Part shown: one piece after another, positions 1-12,300 of the stretch
Position numbering within the stretch: position 1 is the stretch's first letter
Layout of the letters: every line of letters begins with the position of its first letter
Origin: Halocaridina rubra
Lineage: Eukaryota; Arthropoda; Malacostraca; Decapoda; Atyidae
Assembly: GCA_037179515.1 (NCBI GenBank)
Contig: JAXCGZ010015159.1
Location: 1-50,000 of the forward strand
Reading direction: 5' to 3'
DNA length: 50,000 nucleotides
Made by a program: the position numbers and the translations under genes
Notes under the pieces: generated by a model
Databases searched by the model: none
The model's input: only the letters and a program-made list of their open reading frames with translations
Told to the model about the DNA's origin: nothing

Positions 1-47
1 TCTCTCTTCTCCTCTCTCCTCTCTCTTCTCCTCTCTCTCTCTCTCTC

Positions 48-143
<96 letters not shown>

Positions 144-176
144 TCTCTCTCACTCTCTCTCTCTCTCTCTCTCTCA

Positions 177-222
<46 letters not shown>
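1..222. repeat. (CT)n microsatellite, imperfect
   Basis: Almost pure CT dinucleotides with occasional TCC/TTC/CAC interruptions from the window edge to base 222. It probably continues to the left of the window. No coding meaning. Confidence 0.97.
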
Positions 223-225
<3 letters not shown>

Positions 226-675
226 GAATCTTTCTTTATTTTATAGTTTAATCAATAGGTATTTATACTCTTTATTTCTTTAGACATGACTTTTGCTATT
301 ATTTAATATTTTTTTCATGCTTTACTCTAACAGGTATTTGTTATTCTTTTATTTCTTTAGACCTTTATAGTACTAATTTATTTATAAATATTTTGTACTA
401 AATTAAAGCTTATTATATTAATAAGAATTTTATCATCTTACACTATCCAAATATATGTAAGTACTAGAGTATGTATTGGCTAGTCGTACATTGCTGTGAG
501 CTATTGATGGTCTGATCAGAGAGGTATTAGTTTTTACTGTCCTTTCAAAAACTTGCCTCACATTCAGCTTTATTATGATCTTCACCCTTAATTTGTTATT
601 ATTTACTGTATTATTAAGTATTATTTTTATTATTAATATCATTATTATTATTAATAGCATTAATAATATTACTGT

Positions 676-712
676 ATTATTATTATTATTACTATTATTA
701 TTATTATTATTA

Positions 713-774
<62 letters not shown>
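676..774. repeat. (ATT)n microsatellite
   Basis: ATT trinucleotide tract with a few ACT/GTT interruptions, preceded from about 590 by a degenerate ATT-rich run. It yields spurious poly-Leu (+) and poly-Asn (-) open frames. Confidence 0.95.
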
Positions 775-776
<2 letters not shown>

Positions 777-1964
777 GGAGGAGAATATGAAACAAACTGT
801 TCAAATAAATCCGAGCATGATTGTGGAAAAGCAAAGCCCTGTGCTTTCCGAGCAGAAAGAGAGGGAAAGTACATGATTGTGGGGAGGGAGGGCTGAGAGC
901 TAGATCTGCCTCTGATAATGCTTTTATGGTCAATGTCTTCAGGCGATTTGCTAGCTTTTCATAACTTTTAGGACCGTCTCTCTTTAAAGCCTTACAAAAG
1001 AATGTGGCCAGACGTTCAGTCAATTAACCCATCACCTTCTGTTGTAAAGTCGAATATTCGTAATTACTCAGTTAGTTCTGTAATCCCTGCTGATTGGGAA
1101 AAACTGTACTGGACATTTGGTGTTGTGGAAAGTGCATGCTGTTTGCCCCATTTTGCTGTATGTATTCTGTTTTGACAAAAGACCTGCACTAAACTACTTC
1201 ATACAGTATGTTGAGTGTAATATTTTATAACTTGATAATGTATATATCTTTGGTGATCATAGATATAAAAAAGTTCACACACTTCCACTATTGTTTTCCC
1301 GTTCGTACTTAAACAGATCAAGGTTATGGCAAAAAAAAACACTAAATTGTAACTTATACAATCTGTGGTTTGTGGAATTTAATAGTATGAACTTATACAC
1401 TGTATATTACTAGTCATGAGAGAGAAAACATTTCATTCTTGTATTCCCTGTGTGTCACAGAAAGTAACTCCCATTTACTTCATTCTATTTTAACTAAAAC
1501 CTCGTTATAGATTCTAATTTGCATAATCTGTATTTTCAAATGCTCTATAAGCTTATCATATATGTATCCTTGGATAGTATTGAGAAAGATTTCCTCACTT
1601 GTCTTCTTTGTTTGTTGTAAATATTCACTACTGTTTGTGCTGAGCTGTAACTTATACTTTTTATATTGGAAAATTATATACAGTATATCCTTGTTTATGA
1701 CGGAGAAGGTATTCCCTGTTTGTCATAGGAAGTGAGCAAAGGGAGAGATATCCTTTGTGATAGAGGGAAATATATTGTGCTAATATTTCCTGCATGATAG
1801 GAAGTAATTACAATATATTGCAGGAGTGCAGGCTAGAACTCACATTCTCCCGGAATATTTTATGTTTTCAAGAATGCAAGCGACAGAAGAGATGAGGATG
1901 AGTGAGGTATATTGAACCCTGCTACCTCAGTCCAGTTTACATTACTTAATGCTGTTCTTCTACC

Positions 1965-4557
1965 TCTATCTGCTTTTGTTAGTGTGTATGGGCCAGGATG
2001 TGAGAGAAGTGAGGAAGAGCGGGATGAATTCTGGAATGAGTTAACTAGGTGTGTGAATGGACTGAGTAGAAGGAACTATGTAGTTGTGTTGGGTGACTTG
2101 AATGTCAGAGTGGGTGATGGAGAGGTAGAAGGTGTTGTAGGAAAGTATGGGGTACCAGGTGGGAATGAGAGTGGCGAGAGACTTTTAAATATGTGTGTGG
2201 AGCAAGAGTTGGTGATAGGTAATAGTTTTTTCAAGAAGTTAATAAATAAGTATACATGTATGAGAGTGGCAAATGGAAGAGTGAAAGAAAGAGCATTGAT
2301 GGATTATGTGTTGGTAGCAAAGAGCATGATTGGTAGAGTGAAAGATGTGCATGCATTTAGGGGTGTGGCTGCTGGGATGTCTGATCATTTTTTGGTTGAA
2401 GCAAAAATGGTAGTAGCAAAAGAGTGGGGAAATAGAGTGGGGGGATGTAGAAGGGAAATGGTGAAGGTGGAAGAGTTGAAAAAGCCAGAGAGGGGACGGG
2501 AATATCAGGACAGGTTGAAAGTGGCATATGACGGGGTGAGAGAAAGAGAAGTTGGGGAGTTAGAGGACGAATGGGGATTGATGAAAGAATGTTTTGTGGG
2601 ACATGCAAGTGATGTGTGTGGAAAGAGGTTTGTTGGAGGTGGCATGAGGAGGGGCAGTGAGTGGTGGAATGAAGGGGTGAAAATGAAGGTGGAAGAGAAA
2701 AAGAGGGCTTTTGAGGAATGGCTGCAGTGTAAAAGTAGGGAGAAGTATGAAAGATATAGGAAGAAAAATGTGGACACCAAGCGGAATGTAGAGGAAGAGA
2801 AGAGGTTGGCAAATGTTAGGTGGGGACAGGATTTTTGTAGGTCATATGAGGAGAATAAAAAGAAGTTTTAGAAAGAAGTGAAGAGAGTAAGGAAGGGTGG
2901 ATCGAGGATGGAAGAGACGGTGAAAGATGTGAATGGACAGATGTTTAGAGCAAACGATGCAAGGAAAAGATGGGCAGAATATTTTGAGTGCTTGCTGAAT
3001 GTTGAGGAAGATAGAGAGGCAGCTATGGTGGCGGGGGGGGGGTGTTCAAGTGCCAGTAATGGGAGATGAAAATAAGAGAGAGATTACAAGAGAGGAGGTG
3101 AAAAGGGCATTGTATGATGCAAAAGTAGGTAAAGCACCTGGAATGGATGGTGTGAGAGCGGAGATGTTGAAAGAAGGGGGTGTGACTGCATTGGAATGGT
3201 TAGTGAGAGTGTTTAATATATGCTTTATGTTGTCAATGGTGCCAGTGGAATGGGTGATTGCTTTTATAGTGCCCCTATACAAAGGTAAGGGAGATATGTA
3301 TGAATGCAGTAAGTTTAGGGGTATAAGTTTGTTGAGTGTGGTAGGAAAAGTGTATGGTAGGATACTGGTTAATAGGATTAGGGATAAGACAGAAAATGTG
3401 ATCGTTGAAGTGCAGATTTTTATAGTTAGGCAGTTATGTGAGAAATATTTAGCAAAGGGTAAGGATGTGTGTTTTGCATTTTTGGATCTGGAGGAAGTGT
3501 ACGATAGAGTTGATAGAGAGGCAATGTGGAATATTTTGAGATTATATGGAATTAATGGTAAATTGTTGCATGCAGTGAAGACTTTGTATGAAGGGAGTAG
3601 AGCTTGTGTTAGGGTAGGGAATGAAGTGAGTGAGTGGTTTCCAGTGAGTGTGGGACTGAGACAGGGATGTGTGATGTCACCATAGCTGTCAATTTGTATA
3701 TTGATGGAGTTGTAAGAAAGCGAGTGCGTGGTCGAGGTTTGAGAATGGTAGATGGGGATGATAACAAGAGGGAGCTGAATCAGTTGCTGTTTGCAGATGA
3801 TAGTGTGGTGGTGGCAGATTCATAGGAAAAGCTGTGTCAGTTAGTGTCAGAATTTGGAAGGGTGTGTGAGAGAAGGAAGTTGCAAGTGAATGTGGGAAAG
3901 AGTAAGGTTATGAGGTGTACAAGAAATGAGGATGGTGCTGGATTGAATATGTTGAATGGAGAGACACTTGAGGAAGTTGATCAGCTTAAGTATTTAGGCT
4001 CGGTTATAGCTGCAAATGGTGGAGTGGAAGCTGATGTGTGTCACAGAGTGAATGAAGGATGTAAAGTGTTGGGTGCGTTGAAAGGAGTGATGAAGAATAG
4101 AGGGTTGGAAATGAATCTTAAGAAAGTTTTGTATGAGAAAGAGGTTGTGCCAACTGTGATGTATGGATCAAAGTTGTGGGGTATGAAAGTAAGTGAGAGA
4201 CGGAAACTAAATGTGTTTGAAATGAATTGCCTGAGGAGTATGATTGGTGTATCTCGGTTAGATAGGGTTAGGAATGAAGTGGTGAGAGCAAGAACGGGAG
4301 TGAGGAGAGAAATTGCAGCCAGAGTAGATATGAATGTTCTGAGATGGTTTGACCATGTGGAAAGGATGGATAATAAAAGACTGCTGAAAAAGGTGATGAA
4401 TGCAAGAGTTGATGGGAGAAATGCTAGAGGGAGGCCTAGGTTTGGATGGATGGATGGAGTAAGGAGAGCCCTGAATGATAGGAGGATGAATGTGAGGGAA
4501 GCAAGCGAGCGTACTAGGAATAGGAATGAGTGGCGAGCGATTGTGAATCAGCTCTGA
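1965..4557 (+). pseudogene. RTE-like LINE endonuclease-reverse transcriptase, broken
   Basis: Remnant of a single-polyprotein LINE with an APE endonuclease followed by a reverse transcriptase. The copy is 5'-truncated: the first recognisable residues are VSVYGPG near 1978, so the N-terminal part of the endonuclease is missing. Visible endonuclease motifs are GDLNVRVG (about 2092-2115) and MSDH (about 2377-2388). RT blocks follow: GKAPGMDG (3130), LYKGKGD (3274), a degraded DLEEVYDRVD (3484), GLRQGCVMSP (3652) and the catalytic LLFADDS (3784-3804). The C-terminus carries YLGS, MYGSKLW, LRWFDHVERMD and RGRPRFGWMDGV, the usual RTE-type tail. Breaks: TAG at 2869-2871, a frameshift at the G run near 3032-3040, TAG at 3683-3685 with an adjacent one-base shift, and TAG at 3823-3825. 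The last open frame ends at TGA 4555-4557. It cannot be active. The clade call (RTE-like) is by motif memory. Confidence 0.88.
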
Positions 4558-5060
4558 TGAGCATCTGCTGTTACCACGGGGCTGCATCTTACAGAGGTAG
4601 CCCTATGGTAGGGGCAGTAGGAGGAGTTGGCAGTTTTGAAGCGACACTGGTTGTGGAAGAGCCGGGAGGATGGGCTGTGGCACTCCAGCATTGCCATCGG
4701 AACGGTTTCTAGCTCCCTCGTCATTGCCCATAGAGCAAAGTAATCCCCTTATTGTTTTCTTTCTTTGATGTCGGCTACCCCCCTATTAAAAGGGGAAACA
4801 ACCATGGTAGATAGAATAGTAATTCTCTTGGTGTAAGTGCACATGTTTGTGTATGAGTATGTTGCATAGTATTACAATCTCTATTGATTACCATTATATT
4901 GAATTGTCCTTGAATGTAGAGCTGCAGATTTGTTAGGGTTAAAGGAAGTTATGCATGATTATTGTTCGGTTTTGCTTGTACAGTGGCTGTACCCCCCTTT
5001 GTAAAGGGGAATGACCAAGTCAGAGCACAAACCCTTTTACACAGAAGGGCCCCTCACATC
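4558..5060 (+). mobile_element. 3' untranslated tail of the RTE-like LINE plus related repeat
   Basis: Directly follows the LINE stop. About 4561-4805 reads as its 3' UTR: GC-richer than the flanks, ending in a C-run/G-run hairpin-like block (taccccccctattaaaaggg, about 4777-4796). A similar block (accccccctttgtaaaggggaa) recurs at about 4990-5010, suggesting a second tail fragment. Related sequence reappears at 37.34-37.47 and 38.79-38.91 kb. The exact 3' end and any target duplication were not resolved. Confidence 0.5.
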
Positions 5061-5219
5061 TTAGCTCCTTTGGGATAGAGTCACAGCAAATACCCCCTGC
5101 CGTATTGTCTGGATAACCCAGTGTAAGAGTGGCAAAGCTCATCCACTGTTGGGTTTGACAGCCATAGCAGATATGTCCCTACCCCTTCATCCCATGGCAA
5201 CCTCCCTACACCCACCTAT

Positions 5220-6405
5220 TTTTGCACTGCATTGACAACTCCAGGAAAATTCCTTTGCCTTGCCACGTCTATTGATAATCTTTTTCCATTCATCCCTCTC
5301 TTTCTCTCCCACTCTCTCCTCGGCCCTGCTGACATCCCATTAGCACCCAGCTCTCTCTCAACCCCATTCATTATCTCACTCCTTCTGCCTCTCAGCATTT
5401 CTTCATTTACTTCTGACGTCTACGTGCTCTTTGCTAGTTGTTCCTCATTCATTCTGTCCATATGCCTAAAGCCCCTCAGTGCTCTTTGGTCTAACTTATT
5501 AGACAGCTCACCTTCACATATATCACTCTTTACATTCTTGACACGCCTGTCATACCTCTCCGACTTATCATCTCCATTGAATTAAGTTTATTTCTTTCAT
5601 CCTTGTTTACATTCAAAGTCTCTGTGTCGTACAGTATCGTTGGCACAAGCATTCTTTCGCACGACCATATCTTTGTATTCATTCTTAAATTTTCATCATC
5701 GTTGCGCGAAAGCCATCAAGGATGGTGGTCTTCGCTCCATTATCTTTGGAGCAAAGAAACCTGTGCTTGCATCTTGTAAAATGAACTAGATATTGCACTC
5801 CAAAAAGTTCAACCAGCTGATTTCAATGGCAAGGAAACCAAGACGATTGGAGGTGAAAGATCTGTTGCAGCCTTTGTCTGCCTTTTCAACCTCTGAGTTA
5901 GATGTAGCTTCATCTGGCTTGTCAACCATTTAGGACTTGAGATTTGTATCTTTTTCAGTCTGGATCCTTATTCTTTACCTTGATAGAAGATAATGTTTAC
6001 AACAGCATTGCTCTCAGAATCAGAGAGTCACATAAGCCTGCTTACCATTACAGGGTGATGAACCATAAAGGAAGCTTTCTTAAATACCTATTTTTGTCAC
6101 ACTTTTCAACCCACCTGGATGCTTACTCGCTTCCTGCACTCTGTAACTCCCTTCCTCATGCACTCCTCCAGGCACTGCTACCTGCATCCCTAGATGCTCT
6201 TGAGTGTCAAACCAGTCTGTTTCACATGCAACCTGCCACCATCATTTCTTTTACATCTCCTAATTTTAATTTTACCCACATGCACCTTAGACATTTTCCT
6301 TCAACATACCTTTACAAACTTAGTCACCAACTTCATGAGACTCTCCACAATGCGCATCCACAAAACTTAGCTAGGTTTTACTCTTTCCACAGGTTCCTGT
6401 CATGA
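5220..6405 (-). pseudogene. RTE-like LINE RT C-terminus, interrupted copy
   Basis: Read on the minus strand, 6405-6060 gives a degraded segment resembling the sister copy around VNVGKSKVMRC, followed by a stretch like HEEGSYRVQEASKHPGGLKS. After unrelated sequence (about 6060-5710) the frame resumes with LVPTILYDTETLNVNKDERN, then GVSRMSRVRDD, LRGFRHMDRMNEEQL and finally LSIDVARQRN near 5230-5270. The order and spacing match the C-terminal half of the + copy at 3.84-4.56 kb, but the sequence is quite different, so it is another subfamily. Many stops and shifts are present. The opposite strand shows long TC-rich frames (5232-5585, 5944-6405) that are its shadows. It lies inside the intron upstream of the CUEDC2 exon at 6515. 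Confidence 0.65.
5712..6055. other. Unidentified sequence interrupting the minus RTE-like copy
   Basis: About 340 bp separating two parts of one LINE reading order. No transposon ends, tail or target duplication could be fixed. A short + strand run near 5820-5900 looks protein-like (ISMARKPRRLEVKDLLQPL) but has no recognisable family. It may be an insertion or simply a decayed piece of the LINE. Confidence 0.3.
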
Positions 6406-6514
6406 CTAAATTTATATTTCTTAGTTGAATACCAAATAGAAATATATCTATTTGATATATCAGTATCCCCATGTGTTATTATTTTCATGAAATTATTGCT
6501 TCCATTTCTTGCAG

Positions 6515-6646
6515 CTGGTTCCGGGTGCCAAAGGAAACAAAAATCAAGTTGATGATAAAGAAGTTCGAAATTCTATTCTTAATAGGTATGGTTTTGTAGA
6601 TCACGATGATGACAGTAGGGAACATCGACCAGTTGCTCCAAAATGG
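6515..6646 (+). CDS. CUEDC2: CUE domain-containing protein 2, penultimate exon
   Basis: A 132-bp internal exon (44 codons, phase 0 at both ends) bounded by a good acceptor (tccatttcttgcag, ending 6514) and the donor gtaagaac at 6647. It translates to LVPGAKGNKN, then DDKEVRNSILNRYGFVD and REHRPVAPKW. In vertebrate CUEDC2 the segment after the CUE domain has the same layout: a D/E-x-(L/V)-(K/R) start, (F/S)IL-x-(K/R)Y, a short acidic stretch, then HRPMAPK. CUEDC2 is a small adaptor with a ubiquitin-binding CUE domain, reported to act on hormone-receptor stability, IKK dephosphorylation and the spindle checkpoint (vertebrate knowledge). The CUE exon itself is not visible upstream in this window, so it must lie further 5'. 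The flanking introns hold LINE debris. Confidence 0.88.
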
Positions 6647-8031
6647 GTAAGAACGTATATAGCTACATTGATTTTTGTATGTATAATTATTTATATATAT
6701 GTAATAATGCATTAAGTATATATTAATCTGGTTACTTCTTTATATTTTCTATTTCTCTGTGCTGGAGAGAAAAAATGTGTCACCCTCACGCTAATTGTAT
6801 ATTATAGAAGGCATTGAATAAGCTGTTGGATTTGGCGCACTCTAACTCTGTACAGTTGTCCCTCGTCTTGTGCTACCATTTGGTTCTAAATCACTCCACG
6901 TAGTTCAAAAACCTGATATGATCAAGACACTTGTATAGAAGTGCCTCTGTACTTTGCAAATTTCCTATTTTCAACCTCCCATATATTTGAAATCATTCCC
7001 AAATTCTGTACTGTACAGTATTTAATTCTCTGTAAATCTGTGGAGTAGTTCCTAAATTGTATTTCTATTAAGAAAAATATATTTGAAGTTATTATTTTTA
7101 TATTTTCTGACCATTTATGTTCATAACTGCACTATTTAATACCACGCAGGATGCGGACCCATTTTATTTCTAAAGAGCATCTGATAGAAGTTACTAAGAT
7201 GGGTATGACGTAGTTAAACCTAGTTTCTTCATAATTTCTTTAAGAATAGTGGCCACTCATCTATCTGTGGTATCATATTAAGAAAATCTAATATTAGGTG
7301 TACAGTATAGCTTCTAAATTTGCACCGTATACTTGTTTTGTAAAACTGAGATAGCTAAATTATTCTAATCCTTAAAGTGTAATATGAACCTACATAAAAA
7401 TATTGTTGCTGCACTCAGAATGCAGGAAAAGTAAAGAAATTTTAAGTGGTGAATATCAAAGTTAGGTCTACAGAGTGAAAAATTATTAAAAAAAAATGCA
7501 TGGGTACAGAAAATGCTCAATAGGGAGAATGAAACTGTTACAAATTAGCTGATTTGGACATCTAGAAAGTATGGTTTTTTGGGCAACTTTACTAGGTATT
7601 CGACCAAGAGGTAAGACTTAAGAAATTTTGAGAGATCAGGTGAGTGAGCCACTCTCCAGTTGAGGATGAGGTGTGGAGGCATATAACATGTATAAGGAAA
7701 TGGTGACACGTGACATATTACTTGATGTCATTGAATTTCACGAATTTAGGCTGGTGGGACTAGGGAAAGCTGAGGCATGGTTTTAATTTGCTGAAGCAGG
7801 TACCTTTTCTTGATTATTCTTTATAGTGAGCACTTGTATGACTTGCAAGAGATATAAATACTATATAAAAGGTATATTTTTTCCCCTCTGTTTAACATTT
7901 GCTTTTAGTTATGGCAGACCAGCTGACTTGTTGTGTGAGGGATTCAGTTATTTAAGATATTGGGTGATATGTAAACATTTTTGCATAGATAATGTCTTAT
8001 AATAATATATTTTGTTCTGTATGAGTTACAG
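6647..8031 (+). other. CUEDC2: Last intron of the CUEDC2 gene
   Basis: 1385 bp of AT-rich sequence between gtaagaac (6647) and the acceptor ending ttacag (8031). Phase 0. No recognisable element; around 7500-7780 is a somewhat GC-richer stretch that may be old repeat. Confidence 0.8.
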
Positions 8032-8178
8032 GAAGGAAAAAAACTGGTTCGTTATCGTGACAACAAGGTTGTTAGCTTGAAGGGTGAGAGGTACACTGAA
8101 ATCAAGAAAGAAGAGTCAACAGAAATGAAAAAAACATACGTACACCTTAAACCGGCTAAGCAGTACCGATTCCATTGA
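8032..8178 (+). CDS. CUEDC2: CUE domain-containing protein 2, terminal exon
   Basis: 48 codons plus TGA (8176-8178) directly after acceptor cag (8029-8031). The translation begins [20 protein letters not shown] and ends [17 protein letters not shown]. This is the conserved CUEDC2 C-terminus: vertebrate proteins have KKLIRY-DN-VVSTKGERF and end in LKPARKYRFH (from memory). Joining to the previous exon is in frame (phase 0) and continues the family alignment without a gap, which supports both splice junctions. The extreme conservation of the last residues suggests a functional C-terminal motif. No frameshift or premature stop, so the gene appears intact here. Confidence 0.92.
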   Translation, partial: EGKKLVRYRDNKVVSLKGERYTEIKKEESTEMKKTYVHLKPAKQYRFH

Positions 8179-8247
8179 TCCAAAGGGTCCAAACCTTACT
8201 TTGTTGCCGCTGCCCGTTATTGCGACAGTTTTCGCATCAGTAGAAAT

Positions 8248-9375
8248 GTGTGTATCAGAGCGGTCCAGGGCGGTAAGGTTTGCTTTTGTCAACTCTCTGT
8301 TTGTCATATGCATTTCATTTATTTTTATTTTTATCATTATTGTAATACCGTAACCTTGCATCATAAATCGTGTGGTGGAGATTTAGTAGAACGCTTGAGT
8401 GATGTATACTGTAAAGATAACTATGATAATTATTGTAATACTTATGATGTGTTGATGTGTTACTTAGGTCTGAATGTTGAACTTCTCTCGCTTAATCTCC
8501 TCCTCCCAATTCTCTTAATCATAATAACATTAATTATAATGATTTTACTTGTTCAGTGTTATTCATTAGGGCTAATTAGGTATTGCTGCTTTAATGTTTG
8601 TGCAAATAGATGGAGTCTTTTCTTTATATACCAAAGAGTGTGTAGACTCTCTTGGCTATATATTCAAATAAATAAATTTAACCTTGAGATTGGTGACATT
8701 AAAAAAGAGGATAATGGAATAGAAGAGGATTTGAAAGTGATAGTTTTATCAATAACTCATGGTTATTTATCCTCGAAATTTAAATTTTCCAAATTTTCAC
8801 ATGAAAAAATGATCTCTATACCGAGAGGGAAAATGGAAGTTTTGTGTTTAGTTAGATTAAGAGTATTATATGACATTACAGATACACCTATGATGAATAT
8901 AATATGTGGAAAAGGAATCAACAAATGTGTTGGAAAGGTTTTTACAGAACGATACTCTCACACAATTATACAATTCAGATATCCTAGAATATGCGTGTTA
9001 AATATTGATACTGTACGAGTATGCTTCCTCAGTTATTTTTATTTACTCATTTGTAACATTATAACTTCATACAGAATCTCTTGTATTAAAGTACAGTACA
9101 TGATATTATTTTTATTTAAGACTTTGAGAAGAGGAAAAAATGATATTGCTGTTTATACTGACGTACAAAGACTTTCAATATGTATATCCAAAGACGTTTG
9201 TGATGTGGTCACAATACTTGCTTTCTATTTTACATGTCACTTTTATACTCTTCTTAACAGACAGCTAATTCTTGTTAATGGTATTTTTTACTACTCCTTA
9301 GCTTTAAGTTATGTACGGCTGAGTATATATGTAGAATATTTACTGTACCTGGAAGTACATTTGCAGCTTTGTTGA
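8248..9375 (+). CDS. Unusually long open frame downstream of CUEDC2, unknown
   Basis: 375 codons without a stop in AT-rich sequence where a stop would be expected roughly every 14-18 codons. The track starts at GTG (8248); the first in-frame ATG is at 8308. The translation is hydrophobic and cysteine-rich, with one clear membrane-like segment (LLLPILLIIITLIIMILL, around residues 83-100), a hydrophilic stretch (IGDIKKEDNGIEEDLK, around 147-163) and several weaker hydrophobic stretches. No family is recognised. It lies where the CUEDC2 3' UTR should be, same strand. It could be a real intronless multi-pass membrane protein, a decayed mobile-element ORF, or a chance open frame; composition does not look like a typical conserved protein. 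Confidence 0.25.
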   Translation: MCIRAVQGGKVCFCQLSVCHMHFIYFYFYHYCNTVTLHHKSCGGDLVERLSDVYCKDNYDNYCNTYDVLMCYLGLNVELLSLNLLLPILLIIITLIIMILLVQCYSLGLIRYCCFNVCANRWSLFFIYQRVCRLSWLYIQINKFNLEIGDIKKEDNGIEEDLKVIVLSITHGYLSSKFKFSKFSHEKMISIPRGKMEVLCLVRLRVLYDITDTPMMNIICGKGINKCVGKVFTERYSHTIIQFRYPRICVLNIDTVRVCFLSYFYLLICNIITSYRISCIKVQYMILFLFKTLRRGKNDIAVYTDVQRLSICISKDVCDVVTILAFYFTCHFYTLLNRQLILVNGIFYYSLALSYVRLSIYVEYLLYLEVHLQLC

Positions 9376-12300
9376 GTACAAAGGTGCGTGTTACTTACAC
9401 AAGTACACGCTGTAGCTATACTGACAGCTAAGACCTGGTTTGTGCAGATTGCATTTGGTATTCCGTACATGTACTGGCAAATATATTCCACATATGTACC
9501 TCCTAGTGCATTCGCAGTGTAGCATTTTATTGATTTGTTTTTAATGAGATATATATATTTTTATCTAATTTATTTATGTAGTTTATTTTTTATGTGAATT
9601 CCAGAAGCATTCATATGTTACGAGATAAATTTTTTATATTCCATATGAAGAAGACTGTAAAAATTTTTGAAGAAAATTACTTTGAGTGTAGATGTGGTGA
9701 GATAGCAATATAAGAAATGGCTTGTATATTGTCACTTGTCAAGGTATTACTTGGTAGTTTGTGCATGATGCAGCATCATGAAAGAATATAGAGTGAATGG
9801 ATGTTGATGTGCTCCTAGAGATACCATTTACTAATATTGATATTTTCCTACTTGTATTCAAGCTGTTCATTTAATAACTGTATTTTATAATGTTCTTAAA
9901 TTATTTTGAGAAATACTTTTGATGTACACTTCATCTCGGAGATTTCAGTAATTTTTCACTTCTCCATTGTATTTTTTTTCTTTCTCCATGGGAGATCTTA
10001 TGGATCGATATATTATTTCATTTTTTTGCCTTTACTAAAGAATTAAAAATGTGTCCAATCTGGATTGCACTTAGCCTTTGTAATCTTTTGTAATGGGCCC
10101 AAGTTTACTTCAAATGGTCATCAACTTATGACTGATGTGACTTACGACTGTTTGACTTTATGACCACAATTGCAACTGTGAATATGTATTGTACTGCCCT
10201 GTGTCTACAGCATGAATGTTGCCCAGCTGGTTTTATGACAGTTTTCTGCTGCTGTCAGCCTTAAGCAATAGTCAGAATACATTCATATTCGTGAATGTTT
10301 TAGCAGTTTGAAAGGTTAAAACATCATAATGATAATAATAATACTAATAAGAATCATAATAATAATAATGATAATACAGTGATTTTAATAATAAAAGTAC
10401 TAATTATGATAATGATAAAAAGATGGAAAACTTAAAGTAAAATTTTATAAAGTAATCGAAATTTACAAAGCAAAGCAAAAGAACCAAACTTTTTAGACAA
10501 AGCTCAGCATGATGATGAAAATACAGGCAAAAACGTTGCCTCCAATAATGATATCGGTGTCTCAGAGATTAATGATAAAAATATTATAGTATGATTTAAC
10601 TAAGGAAATGGAGATAAAAATACTAGAAAAACACCAAACAATATTATTGAAAGATGGTATAATTTTATTTTGTAGTACTGTATACTATACACTTCCTATG
10701 CATATATATTATGGAACGACTTAGACCAATTCGGCCTATGACTAATCATTCTAATCCGATCGAGATCATAAGTCAGCGATTACCTAATGTAGTCAGAATA
10801 ATAAGAATCATCTTCAAATATTCACATGGCTCTGCTGGATGGGAATTAATATCTGTAATATGAACCTTTTTCCTTGAAATTATTGTTTTTAATCTTGTGA
10901 CATACTGATAGACATGCTTTGTTATTCTTTTTTTATACTGTAATTGGATTGTATTTCGTAGATATTATGCATTATCATTGCAAAACTGTCCACAATAATA
11001 ATTCTGATAAATTGGATATTGCAAGAAAAGTGTCATTTTTAGGATTTATTTTTCTCTTCATTATTATAATAATGCCACAAAGCGTATCTTTTAGAAATAT
11101 TTGTTAATATAAGCTAGCATTTGAAAAATAAGCAAGTAATTTTAGCATAGAATATGCACAATTTTAATTTACATAATGACCAACATCAGGAGAGAGAAAG
11201 AGAGAAAATAGCAGTTGGTCATCTTTGCTTCTATTGTATCAAAATGACTTGCTTGTTAAAGATAAGTTTTCATTAGACCTCAGTGTTTTTTTCCTCTGTA
11301 CACATTTCTTCAAGAAAGTATTCAGTATGTCTATCTTTATGCTACTCAAATGCTTTTTTTCAGTCTTGAACTTCCCAGTGTTGGAGGATCTTTGAAATAT
11401 TATCCCCAGCTTATCTGTTCCATACCCAAGCCCTTCACCTTTTTGGGTGACTTTTCATACTTTACAACAAAATATATCTTGATATTCAGAACAGATTGAT
11501 TTCTTTCCATGCTTTTTTGCTGTTCAAGTTTGCAATCTTAATATTAATACTGTACAAGTATATAATTTTACTTATTTTGTCAGATTTCCTATTGCAAGCC
11601 ATTTACTCTGCAAGTGATCTTCTACCATTGCACTGTTGCAAAATGAAGCATCTATTTACACAAGTATTACTAAGAAATTCATTGTTTTCCATTCTTTTTA
11701 GTCAAAAATATTCCAGATTGCCTCAGAGCACCGTATATGTATTCCATTTGATGAAGTATTGCCCTACAAAATAGGTTTATTCTACTCAATATGACTGACA
11801 GATATAGAGCTGCTTAAGTCACCATTTGAGTTATCCTGATATTATTTATTTTTTCTTATTTAATAAAAATATGACAAAATATATACTTAATAGCATTTTT
11901 TTTAGATCACTTCGTAATATGGTTCCAAATGATGAAAAGACTGCAAAATTACAGAAATGTTACTTATTCCCATAGACATATATTAAATTTCAAGTGCAAT
12001 TTATGTCAATAGTAGAGGTTTGAGACTGACAGCAAGAATCTTGAGGCAGATTTTTCTTATGTATTCTCTTATTGCCTTTTATATGTGGTTTTTGTCTGGT
12101 GAGCATCATGACACTAATTTCTTCATGTGAAATAAATTTTTAGTCAATATCAGATTTATTTCCCTTTCAAAAATAATTCTGTACAGGTTAATAATTTGAT
12201 TATCGAATTGTATTCATCGGAGAGAGTCATATGCTTGTAATTCTTACAGCATGGTCATTTTCTTTTTATTTGCTGATATTTTTATATCAATTCCACGAAA

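Noticed and set aside
2357..2812. Minus-strand proteins under the RTE-like LINE
   Set aside because: Antisense of the endonuclease region; the + strand has the motifs.
5232..5585. Proline/serine-rich + strand protein
   Set aside because: It is the shadow of an RTE-like RT on the minus strand.
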